Numbered from the stretch's first letter, positions 1 to 4,581 are shown. The stretch is 5,214 nt of DNA from Hyphomicrobiales bacterium (GCA_016210825.1 JACQTM010000347.1:1-5214); one strand, 5' to 3'. Notes: generated from the letters alone by a model not told the origin. Numbers and translations are program-made.

Positions 1-301
1 CGCTTTCCTTCACCGGCTTCGGTGCACCCTCCACGAGGTCCTTCGCCTCCTTGAGGCCGAGCCCCGTGATCGCGCGCACTTCCTTGATCACGTTGATCTT
101 CTTGTCGCCGATCGCAGCGAGGACGACCGTGAACTCGGTCTTCTCCTCAGCGGCAGCGACAGCGGCGCCCGGCGCGGCTGCCACCGCGACCGCGGCGGCG
201 GCGGAAACGCCCCACTTCTCCTCGAGCATCTTGGCGAGATCGGCCGCCTCGAGGACGGTCAAGCTCGACAGATTGTCGACGATCTTTTGCAAGTCAGCCA
301 T
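1..301 (-). CDS. rplL: 50S ribosomal protein L7/L12, C-terminus cut by window edge
   Basis: This is the stalk protein of the large ribosomal subunit. L7/L12 dimers hang on L10 and recruit and stimulate the translation GTPases (EF-Tu, EF-G, IF2). The ATG is at 301-299 and 100 codons are visible. Residues 1-30 form the dimerising N-terminal domain (MADLQKIVDNLSSLTVLEAA). An Ala/Val/Pro-rich hinge follows at about residues 34-50, and the globular C-terminal domain starts near EEKTEFTVVL. It includes the conserved KINVIKEVRAITGLGLKEAK segment that contacts the GTPases. The family is about 125 residues long, so roughly 25 C-terminal residues lie left of the window. The RBS is modest (GTAGGAA at 317-311, 9 nt from the ATG). 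It lies 47 nt after rplJ and is surely co-transcribed with it. The identification is very safe. Confidence 0.97.
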   Translation of the reverse strand, partial: MADLQKIVDNLSSLTVLEAADLAKMLEEKWGVSAAAAVAVAAAPGAAVAAAEEKTEFTVVLAAIGDKKINVIKEVRAITGLGLKEAKDLVEGAPKPVKES

Positions 302-317
302 TGTTTTCGATTCCTAC

Positions 318-332
318 AGGTTCGAACCAGTC
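318..332. repeat. GGTTCGAACC palindrome in rplJ-rplL spacer, copy 1 of 2
   Basis: The 47-nt spacer between rplJ and rplL contains AGGTTCGAACCAGTC. The rplJ leader holds the same 15-mer with one change (AGGTTCGAACCGGTC, 1029-1043). Both share the perfect 10-bp palindrome GGTTCGAACC (319-328 and 1030-1039). Its role is not known. The placement, just upstream of each of the two genes of one operon, suggests a regulatory or RNA-protein motif rather than chance. The core also resembles a tRNA T-arm (GGTTCGA). Confidence 0.5.
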
Positions 333-348
333 GAGATTGCGTTTCGCC

Positions 349-867
349 TCACGCGGCTTCACCCTTTGCGGCATAGGCGCTCACCACGCGCGCGACTTTG
401 GTCGCGGGCGCGTTGATGACTCGCGCGATCTTCGTCGCCGGAGCCTGAATGAGGCCGACGATCTTGGCACGCAGTTCATCGAGCGACGGCAGCGCGGCGA
501 GTGCCTTGACGCCGTCGAGATTGAGCGCGGTCTTTCCCATCGCTCCGCCGAGGATCACGAAACGCTCGTTGGCCTTGGCGAAATCGACGGCGACCTTCGG
601 CGCCGCGACCGGATCGCCGGAATAGGCGATCACCGTCGGCCCCTTGAGGAGCGAGCCGATGGTTGCGACGTCAGTGCCGTTAAGAGCGATCTTGGCGAGA
701 CGGTTCTTGGCGACCTTCACCGACGCACCAGCCTGCTTCATCTGCTTTCGCAGCGTCGACATCTGGGCAACGGTGAGGCCGGAATAGTGAGCGACGACGA
801 CAACGTTCGAGGTCTTGAACACCTCGGCCAACGTTCCGACGAGCTCCGCTTTTTCCGCTCGATCCAC
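349..867 (-). CDS. rplJ: 50S ribosomal protein L10
   Basis: L10 is the base of the L7/L12 stalk. Its N-terminal domain binds 23S rRNA near L11, and its C-terminal helix carries the L7/L12 dimers. It is 172 residues long, usual for alphaproteobacteria. Residues 1-60 show the family core, including AHYSGLTVAQMSTLRKQM and SVKVAKNRLAKIA, followed by LLKGPTVIAYS and FVILGGAMG. The C-terminal helix has two near-identical 11-residue units, IQAPATKIARV (140-150) and INAPATKVARV (151-161), then a degenerate third (162-172). These are the expected L12-dimer docking segments. The start is GTG (867-865), chosen because GGAGAGAG (881-874) lies 6 nt upstream and the family N-terminus (xxRAEKAEL) begins there. 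It is the first gene of an rplJ-rplL unit. A long structured leader suggests autogenous control by L10-L12, as known in E. coli and Bacillus. Confidence 0.97.
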   Translation of the reverse strand: MDRAEKAELVGTLAEVFKTSNVVVVAHYSGLTVAQMSTLRKQMKQAGASVKVAKNRLAKIALNGTDVATIGSLLKGPTVIAYSGDPVAAPKVAVDFAKANERFVILGGAMGKTALNLDGVKALAALPSLDELRAKIVGLIQAPATKIARVINAPATKVARVVSAYAAKGEAA

Positions 868-873
868 TGCAAG

Positions 874-881
874 CTCTCTCC
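874..881 (-). promoter_or_regulatory. Shine-Dalgarno site of rplJ
   Basis: GGAGAGAG reads on the minus strand, 6 nt before the GTG at 867-865. It fixes the GTG as the rplJ start, since no ATG lies nearby in frame. Confidence 0.8.
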
Positions 882-911
882 GGTAAGCGGGCGGCCGCCA
901 CTTTCACGTTT

Positions 912-940
912 ACGGCAACCCGCCGGTTGCGACATGCCGT
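912..940 (-). promoter_or_regulatory. Two mutually exclusive hairpins near the rplJ RBS
   Basis: On the minus strand, GCAACC (930-925) can pair with GGTTGC (920-915) around a 4-nt loop. Alternatively, ACGGCA (940-935) can pair with TGCCGT (917-912). Both stems are perfect 6-bp helices, and both use bases 917-915, so only one can form at a time. The element ends about 30 nt upstream of the rplJ Shine-Dalgarno. A two-state leader switch is a reasonable inference. The pairing is seen; the function is not. Confidence 0.4.
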
Positions 941-1015
941 CCCGCCTTTGGCGAACACAAAGGGTGCAGGACGACGCTCACGATGCCTGCCCCCTGAACG
1001 CAGCGATCACGCCGC

Positions 1016-1084
1016 ACCAGGTTCTGAAAGGTTCGAACCGGTCTTGGGCTCATATCCCGACAAGAGGACTAGCCCGGAACTGGT
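1016..1084 (-). promoter_or_regulatory. Candidate L10-binding fold in the rplJ leader
   Basis: Read on the minus strand, ACCAG (1084-1080) pairs with CTGGT (1020-1016). After one bulged base, TTC (1079-1077) pairs with GAA (1024-1022). GGGCT (1075-1071) then pairs with AGCCC (1050-1046). The 5' side is almost continuous. The 3' side carries about 20 extra nucleotides holding the GGTTCGAACC palindrome. A bent, asymmetric helix of this kind would suit L10-L12 binding, which in known cases uses a kink-turn-containing leader. Pairing is visible in the sequence; the binding role is inference. Confidence 0.35.
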
Positions 1085-1144
1085 CTTACCCGTCTGTGCT
1101 GGCCCCTTTCGGAATTAAGCTCGCTGCAAATGCCCGAGCGCCGG

Positions 1145-1209
1145 CAGTCTTGGACAGGACTGTAGGAGGGCGAACGGCCCTCCTCTTTCCGTCCGGCGAG
1201 GGACGGAAA
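1145..1209 (-). promoter_or_regulatory. Array of three abutting hairpins in the rplJ leader
   Basis: Three perfect inverted repeats follow one another with exactly one unpaired base between them. The first is TTTCCGTCC/GGACGGAAA (1209-1186, 9 bp, 6-nt loop). The second is AGGAGGGC/GCCCTCCT (1184-1164, 8 bp, 5-nt loop). The third is CAGTC/GACTG (1162-1145, 5 bp, 8-nt loop). No T-tract follows on the minus strand, so a simple intrinsic terminator is not supported. The array lies near the 5' end of the predicted rplJL transcript and could stabilise the mRNA or stage an attenuation decision. Confidence 0.55.
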
Positions 1210-1267
1210 CTGCAAAATTCGCTTTGAAACCTCCTGTGCCCGGCCAAGACCGGGATTGGATGGCCCC

Positions 1268-1296
1268 TATATAGGCGCAGATTTTCGTTTCGTCAC
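1268..1296 (-). promoter_or_regulatory. Candidate sigma-70-type promoter for rplJL
   Basis: The minus strand reads GTGACG (1296-1291), a 17-nt spacer, then TATATA (1273-1268). Each hexamer matches the TTGACA/TATAAT consensus at 4 of 6 positions, with ideal spacing. Transcription would start near 1261. A separate promoter is needed on logical grounds, because the gene upstream of rplJ is on the opposite strand and rplA ends in a convergent hairpin. The exact hexamers are tentative. Confidence 0.5.
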
Positions 1297-1354
1297 CCCC
1301 TTTTTCAACGTTGCGCCGACCACCGTTTTAGGGGTTCGGTCTGCCGCTACATCC

Positions 1355-1370
1355 ATTGACTGTTATCAAT
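1355..1370. promoter_or_regulatory. Small dyad between divergent promoters, possible operator
   Basis: ATTGA and TCAAT are inverted around 6 nt. The dyad lies 46 nt before the hydrolase ATG and about 60 nt upstream of the candidate rplJL -35, so a regulator bound here could touch both directions. With 5-bp arms it may be chance. Confidence 0.2.
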
Positions 1371-1415
1371 CGCAGGCGCAACCTTCGATTACATGCGCGA
1401 CTGAGTGCGAGGCCG

Positions 1416-1940
1416 ATGCCAAAACCGGTCCACGCGATTTTTATGTATGGCCTGGGCGGCGGACCGCCGATTGGGTTTAGCGGCGGCCTCGATGTGCTCG
1501 CCAGCAAGCTCCGCGACATGGATCAGAGCGTGGAGACAAGCCTGCATAAATTCGAAGATCATGAGCGCGTCTTTACGCTTGCGGTGGACCAGGCCAGGGC
1601 CGGCAAGCAAGTCGTCGGCATGGGACATTCATTGGGCGCCAATTGGTGGACGATCCTGGCCGATAGGCTGCGACAAAAAAATATTCCCGTCCCAGTGATC
1701 GTCCTCTTTGATCCAACCTGGAATTTCACCATTAGTCCGATTGCCGCGAACGTGAAGCGGGCGATTTCATTTTACAATCGCAGTTTTGTCAGCGCGCTCG
1801 GCAAGGGAAAAATAAAGGCGGGTTCAGGCTTTGATGGCTTCCTCACCAACATTCCACTCGGTGTCCTGCATCAAGATGTCGATGACAACCTGATCGCGCA
1901 CAACATCGCCGTCGGCGAAGTTAAAAACCTGACGGGATAA
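1416..1940 (+). CDS. Compact alpha/beta-hydrolase-like protein of unknown substrate
   Basis: The product is 174 residues and probably cytoplasmic, with no signal peptide or membrane segment. Strand beta-1 leads to YGLGGGP (11-17), where an oxyanion loop would be expected. GHSLG (70-74) in VVGMGHSLGANWW is a clear nucleophile elbow with Ser72. Asp99 in VIVLFDPTW is a plausible catalytic acid. His152 (LHQDVDD) or His162 (IAHNIAV) could complete the triad. The family usually has 220-300 residues, so little or no cap domain is likely. The ATG at 1416 is preferred: the protein fold begins at once (MPKPVHAIFMYG). A TTG at 1356 would add 20 Arg-rich residues without a clear RBS; the RBS at 1416 is itself weak (GAGG, 1409-1412). 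Three hand-counted lines (1681-1860) give 91/180 GC, against 121/180 for rplA at 2401-2580, hinting at a different origin. It lies between rplA and rplJ on the opposite strand. The substrate is unknown. Confidence 0.85.
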   Translation: MPKPVHAIFMYGLGGGPPIGFSGGLDVLASKLRDMDQSVETSLHKFEDHERVFTLAVDQARAGKQVVGMGHSLGANWWTILADRLRQKNIPVPVIVLFDPTWNFTISPIAANVKRAISFYNRSFVSALGKGKIKAGSGFDGFLTNIPLGVLHQDVDDNLIAHNIAVGEVKNLTG

Positions 1941-1990
1941 ATCTTGCGCCGCCAAAGATAGGGCTCCGGCCACACCGAAGGCAACGCGTA

Positions 1991-2019
1991 GCTTCGAGAC
2001 GCATGAAGCGTCTCGAAGC
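1991..2019. terminator. Perfect 12-bp hairpin between convergent genes
   Basis: GCTTCGAGACGC (1991-2002) and GCGTCTCGAAGC (2008-2019) are perfect inverted repeats around a 5-nt loop. They lie between the convergent ends of the hydrolase gene (stop at 1940) and rplA (stop at 2044). The position suits a two-way terminator. The plus-strand tail (CATAATTCTTGATT) is only partly T-rich, and the minus-strand tail (TACGCGTTGCC) has no T-tract. Termination on the minus strand may therefore be weak or Rho-dependent. The CTTCGAGACGC arm resembles a dispersed Bradyrhizobium-type palindrome, so it may be a repeat remnant reused as a terminator. The rest of 1941-2043 holds nothing else I can support. Confidence 0.6.
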
Positions 2020-2043
2020 CATAATTCTTGATTCCGTGAAGCG

Positions 2044-2742
2044 CTAGGAACTGAAAATCGACGACAGCTCGATCTTCACTCCCGGCCCCATGGTTGAGGA
2101 CACCGCGATCTTCTCGACGAATGTACCCTTGGCGCCGGAGGGCTTGGCCTTTTGCACCGCATCGGCGAAGGCCTTGATGTTCTGCGCGAGCTGCTGCTCG
2201 GTGAACGATGCCTTGCCGACGCCGGCTTGAACGATCCCGGCCTTCTCCACGCGGAATTCAACCGAGCCGCCCTTGGCGCCCTTCACCGCGTTGGTGATAT
2301 CCATGGTCACGGTGCCAACCTTGGGGTTCGGCATCATGCCGCGGGGGCCTAAGACCTTACCGAGGCGGCCGACCAGCGGCATCATATCCGGCGTGGCGAT
2401 GCAGCGATCGAAGTCGATATTGCCGCCATTGACCTTCTCGACGAGATCCTCGGCGCCGACCACATCGGCGCCCGCAGCTTTCGCCTCGTCCGCCTTGGCG
2501 CCGCGGGCGAAAACGCCGACGCGCACATTGCGGCCGGAACCGTTCGGCAGGTTGACCACGCCACGCACCATCTGGTCGGCATGGCGCGGATCGACGCCGA
2601 GATTCATCGCAACTTCGATGGTCTCGTCGAACTTCGCTTTCGCGCCCTGCTTGACCAGCTTCACCGCTTCGGTGAGCGGATACGCCTTGTCGCGGTCGAT
2701 GCCTTCGCGCGCCTTGGTGTAGCGTTTTCCATGCTTGGACAT
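2044..2742 (-). CDS. rplA: 50S ribosomal protein L1
   Basis: L1 forms the mobile L1 stalk of the large subunit, binds 23S rRNA at the E site and helps release deacylated tRNA. In E. coli it also represses its own rplKA mRNA. The product is 232 residues, the family norm. The N-terminus (MSKHGKRYTKAREGIDRDKAYPL) is typical. The L1 signature spans about residues 118-141 and ends in LGPRGMMPNPK. The C-terminus (TFVEKIAVSSTMGPGVKIEL) is complete, with a TAG stop. The start is the ATG at 2742-2740: GGAG lies 8 nt upstream and the site is only 2 nt past the rplK stop. A TTG two codons earlier (2748) would overlap rplK and is less likely. rplA is the last gene of the secE-nusG-rplK-rplA run, and transcription should end at the hairpin downstream. 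Confidence 0.97.
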   Translation of the reverse strand: MSKHGKRYTKAREGIDRDKAYPLTEAVKLVKQGAKAKFDETIEVAMNLGVDPRHADQMVRGVVNLPNGSGRNVRVGVFARGAKADEAKAAGADVVGAEDLVEKVNGGNIDFDRCIATPDMMPLVGRLGKVLGPRGMMPNPKVGTVTMDITNAVKGAKGGSVEFRVEKAGIVQAGVGKASFTEQQLAQNIKAFADAVQKAKPSGAKGTFVEKIAVSSTMGPGVKIELSSIFSS

Positions 2743-2744
2743 TG

Positions 2745-3173
2745 TCAATCTCCGACCACGATGCCCATCGAGCGGGCGGAACCTTCAACCATGCGCATCG
2801 CCGCCTCGATCGTGTCGCAGTTCAAATCTTTCATTTTCTGCTGGGCGATTTCCTTGACCTGCGCCTTGGTCACCGAGCCCGCGACATCGCGGCCGGGATT
2901 CTTTGAGGCGCTTTCCAGCTTCGCGGCCTTCTTAAGAAAGTGCGACACCGGGGGCGTGCGCATCTCGAAGGTGAAGGAACGATCCTGGTAAATCGTGATG
3001 ATGACCGGGATCGGCGCGCCCTTCTCCAACTTCTGGGTCTGCGCGTTGAAGGCCTTGCAGAATTCCATGATGTTCAAGCCCCGCTGGCCGAGCGCGGGAC
3101 CGATCGGCGGGGACGGGTTGGCCGCTCCCGCCGGAACCTGCAATTTCAGGTATCCGGTGACTTTCTTTGCCAT
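2745..3173 (-). CDS. rplK: 50S ribosomal protein L11
   Basis: L11 binds the GTPase-associated centre of 23S rRNA with L10. It takes part in factor binding and in RelA activation by uncharged tRNA, and forms part of the thiostrepton site. The product is 142 residues, full length. The N-terminal domain (about 1-70) holds the proline-rich PPIGPALGQRGLNIMEFCK segment (22-40), where thiostrepton-resistance changes map in other bacteria; it looks wild type. The C-terminal rRNA-binding domain (about 75-142) includes SASKNPGRDVAGSVTKAQ and ends EGSARSMGIVVGD. The ATG (3173-3171) has AGGAG (3184-3180) at good distance. rplA follows after 2 nt, so the two are translationally coupled. A GC-rich leader with a GNRA-capped hairpin precedes it. 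Confidence 0.97.
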   Translation of the reverse strand: MAKKVTGYLKLQVPAGAANPSPPIGPALGQRGLNIMEFCKAFNAQTQKLEKGAPIPVIITIYQDRSFTFEMRTPPVSHFLKKAAKLESASKNPGRDVAGSVTKAQVKEIAQQKMKDLNCDTIEAAMRMVEGSARSMGIVVGD

Positions 3174-3263
3174 GGACTACTCCTGGCGTTGGCCGGTTAC
3201 CCGGCGGCTTCAGGGTCCGTGGTGCGGATTTAGAGCGGTTGGCGGCCGCCCTCACCTCCCACG
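3174..3263 (-). promoter_or_regulatory. Structured leader of rplKA, possible L1 control region
   Basis: Between the interspersed palindrome and the rplK ATG, the minus strand can form an outer stem CGTGG (3263-3259)/CCACG (3222-3218). It encloses the palindrome GGCGGCCGCC (3250-3241). A separate hairpin follows, GCCGG-GTAA-CCGGC (3205-3192): five perfect pairs closed by a GNRA tetraloop, 7 nt before the Shine-Dalgarno. L1 represses rplKA translation through an RNA mimic of its 23S site in other bacteria. That function is inferred from position only. No clear promoter is seen, so read-through from secE-nusG is the simpler view. Confidence 0.4.
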
Positions 3264-3272
3264 ATCTCTTAC

Positions 3273-3352
3273 TTGTCATGCGCGGGCTTGACCCGCGCAT
3301 CCATCCTCTTACGCAAGAAGATGGATTGCCGGGTCAAGCCCGGCAATGACAA
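3273..3352. repeat. Rhizobiales interspersed palindrome (RIME-like), 80 nt
   Basis: A mosaic palindrome sits 6 nt beyond the nusG stop codon, inside the operon. TTGTC (3273-3277) pairs with GACAA (3348-3352). Between them lie three abutting hairpins. The first is 3278-3300 (ATGCGCGGG/CCCGCGCAT, 9 bp, 5-nt loop). The second is 3301-3324 (10 bp with one mismatch, loop ACGC). The third is 3325-3347 (ATTGCCGGG/CCCGGCAAT, 9 bp, 5-nt loop). The two outer hairpins are also inverted copies of each other, so one long cruciform is possible too. GGGCTTGACCCG-type palindromes of this design are dispersed in many copies in Rhizobium, Bradyrhizobium and Brucella genomes. As RNA it could protect the secE-nusG 3' end or split expression from rplKA. 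Confidence 0.8.
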
Positions 3353-3358
3353 ACAGGC

Positions 3359-3892
3359 TTATAGCTTCTCCACCTGCCCGAATTCCAGCTCCACGGGAGT
3401 GGCACGGCCGAAGATCGAAACCGCGACCTTGACCCGCGAGCGGGCGTCGTCGACTTCCTCGACGGTGCCGTTGAACGAGGCGAACGGACCATCCGACACG
3501 CGTACCTGCTCGCCGACCTCGAAGCTGATCGATGGTTTCGGCCGTTCGATGCCTTCCTGCACCTGATGCATGATGCGGCCGGCCTCGGCTTCCGAGATCG
3601 GCATTGGCTTATTGTCGGCGCCGAGAAATCCGGTCACTTTCGGCGTGTTCTTGATGAGGTGATAGGCTTCGTCGGTGAGCTGGCATTTCACCAGCACGTA
3701 GCCGGGAAAGAACTTTCGCTCGGCGTCCACCTTGCGCCCGCGGCGCACCTCGACGACCTTCTCGGTCGGCACCATGATTTCGTCGAACAGATCGGAGAGC
3801 CCGCGCTGCTTGGCTTGCTCGCGGATCGATTCCGCAACCTTTTTTTCGAAGTTGGAATAGGCGTGGACGATGTACCAGCGCTTGTCCGCCAT
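3359..3892 (-). CDS. nusG: Transcription termination/antitermination protein NusG
   Basis: NusG binds RNA polymerase at the clamp, suppresses pausing, and links polymerase to Rho or to ribosomal protein S10. The product is 177 residues, the usual size. The NGN domain covers about 1-115, starting MADKRWYIVHAYSNFEKKV and including KFFPGYVLVKC (60-70). The KOW domain covers about 124-177, with FEVGEQVRVSDGPFASFNG (124-142) and FGRATPVELEFGQVEKL at the end. The ATG at 3892-3890 is chosen because the family N-terminus starts there. The in-frame extension up to 4051 overlaps secE in another frame and is not protein-like. An ATG at 3910 (MVGTAV...) is possible but unneeded. The RBS is weak. secE ends 23 nt upstream, so coupling is likely. 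Confidence 0.97.
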   Translation of the reverse strand: MADKRWYIVHAYSNFEKKVAESIREQAKQRGLSDLFDEIMVPTEKVVEVRRGRKVDAERKFFPGYVLVKCQLTDEAYHLIKNTPKVTGFLGADNKPMPISEAEAGRIMHQVQEGIERPKPSISFEVGEQVRVSDGPFASFNGTVEEVDDARSRVKVAVSIFGRATPVELEFGQVEKL

Positions 3893-3915
3893 GACCGCTG
3901 TCCCGACCATTGTCG

Positions 3916-4113
3916 TTAAGAGCCGAGTCCAAGAATGAACGTGATCACGAAGCGAATGATCTGATCCGCTATCAGGAAGAAGACCGCGGCAATCGTCACC
4001 ATGATGAACACCATCACGGTCGTGATCGCGGTTTCGCGCCGCGTCGGCCACGTCACCTTGTCCGTCTCGGAGCGAACTTCCTGCGTGAATTTGAATGGAC
4101 TGATTTTCGCCAT
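3916..4113 (-). CDS. secE: Preprotein translocase subunit SecE
   Basis: SecE is the essential small subunit that clamps the two halves of SecY in the SecYEG inner-membrane channel. The product is 65 residues, the single-membrane-helix form usual outside the gamma-proteobacteria (E. coli SecE has three helices). Residues 12-28 carry the amphipathic SecE signature EVRSETDKVTWPTRRET. One hydrophobic segment follows, about 30-62 (TAITTVMVFIMVTIAAVFFL and onward), ending LGLGS. The ATG is at 4113-4111, with only a weak upstream GAAG. It precedes nusG, the standard pairing, and follows tRNA-Trp, as in many alphaproteobacteria. Confidence 0.96.
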   Translation of the reverse strand: MAKISPFKFTQEVRSETDKVTWPTRRETAITTVMVFIMVTIAAVFFLIADQIIRFVITFILGLGS

Positions 4114-4404
4114 GGCTTGCTTCGAATAGTTTCTCTTACTGCCCAGCCTTTAAGGATGAGACCAAGAACAGCGGATCCTCGTGGGGGATTAGGGGCGCCG
4201 CGGAAGTCCGTTGCCGGGCCGCAAGCGCACACTCCTACCTAATGGGATGTCGCCGCAAAATCAAGCCGATCTCGTCGAGAAGGCCCGCCTTCGTTGCTAC
4301 GCAACTTTGACGTGGCAGCCTTCACGCTCTACCGAGCCGAATCTTCTTTCACATTCTCCTGCAGCCTGGCGTGCCAAGCCGAAGCGTGCGCAGCCCGCAA
4401 AGGC
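4114..4404. other. Gene-free spacer between tRNA-Trp and secE
   Basis: I see no protein gene here. Just past the tRNA-Trp 3' end, the minus strand can form a small hairpin (CAGCC/GGCTG) without a T-tract. Two short inverted repeats lie back to back further on: GAAGG/CCTTC (4279-4292) and GTTGC/GCAAC (4293-4305). These resemble the GAAGGCGG-type sequence at 4582-4681. A TTGATT at 4266-4261 on the minus strand lacks a convincing -10 at 17 nt. The secE promoter is therefore unresolved; transcription may simply continue from the tRNA. Confidence 0.4.
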
Positions 4405-4480
4405 TGGCAGGAGTGGAGGGACTCGAACCCCCAACCCCCGGTTTTGGAGACCGGTGCTCTAGCCATTGAGCTACACTCCT
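4405..4480 (-). tRNA. tRNA-Trp (anticodon CCA)
   Basis: A complete cloverleaf is 76 nt long including an encoded CCA. The acceptor stem AGGAGTG (4480-4474) pairs with CACTCCT (4415-4409). The D-arm is GCTC/GAGC. The anticodon arm is CCGGT-CTCCAAA-ACCGG, giving anticodon CCA. The T-arm is GAGTCCC-type, around TTCGAGT. The discriminator base is G, as tryptophanyl-tRNA synthetase expects, followed by CCA. It lies upstream of secE in the same orientation, a common alphaproteobacterial arrangement. Confidence 0.97.
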
Positions 4481-4528
4481 TCGGAAACGCCGCCGCGGGT
4501 TAACGGCCCAACCGCGGGGCTTCACTGC

Positions 4529-4554
4529 ATTATACATACACTGCCGATTTGCAA
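4529..4554 (-). promoter_or_regulatory. Promoter candidate for tRNA-Trp
   Basis: A perfect TATAAT lies on the minus strand at 4534-4529. The best upstream hexamer, TTGCAA (4554-4549), matches 4 of 6 but with a short 14-nt spacer. CTTGCA or GCTTGC with 15-16 nt are alternatives. Transcription would begin near 4522, about 40 nt before the tRNA. The leader contains an imperfect CCGCGG hairpin (4517-4493). The promoter would serve tRNA-Trp and perhaps secE-nusG. Confidence 0.55.
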
Positions 4555-4581
4555 GCTGCCCGGTCTTGCGCGTTCATGTCT

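Larger units (their letters stand above)
868..1261 (-). promoter_or_regulatory. Long 5' leader of rplJL mRNA (about 390 nt)
   Basis: No protein-coding gene is supported in this stretch. From the predicted transcription start (near 1261) to the rplJ GTG it would be an untranslated leader rich in perfect short inverted repeats. In transcript order these are 1254-1239 (5 bp), 1209-1186 (9 bp), 1184-1164 (8 bp), 1162-1145 (5 bp), a larger imperfect fold at 1084-1016, and the alternative hairpins at 940-912. Leaders upstream of rplJ bind the L10-L12 complex and repress translation in E. coli and Bacillus. The same role is inferred here, though I cannot match it to the known L10-leader family by eye. 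An AGGAGG at 1235-1230 has no start codon at usable distance and probably belongs to the RNA structure. Long plus-strand open frames here are shadows of GC-rich sequence. Confidence 0.55.

Noticed and set aside
301..1227. 308-codon plus-strand open frame across rplJ and its leader
   Set aside because: It begins with TTG, runs antisense to rplJ, and its Arg/Asp/His-rich product has no domain character. It is a shadow of GC-rich coding sequence on the other strand.
1230..1235. AGGAGG on the minus strand as RBS of a leader peptide before rplJ
   Set aside because: No ATG or GTG lies within 4-12 nt. The nearest TTG is about 14 nt away and gives a peptide without obvious meaning.
1356..1415. Upstream TTG start for the hydrolase, adding 20 residues
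   Set aside because: The extension is Arg-rich and unlike a hydrolase N-terminus, and no Shine-Dalgarno precedes the TTG. The ATG at 1416 starts directly in the first beta-strand.
3893..4051. N-terminal extension of nusG
   Set aside because: The extra residues overlap secE in another frame and look random. NusG family members begin at the MADKRWYIVHAYS position.
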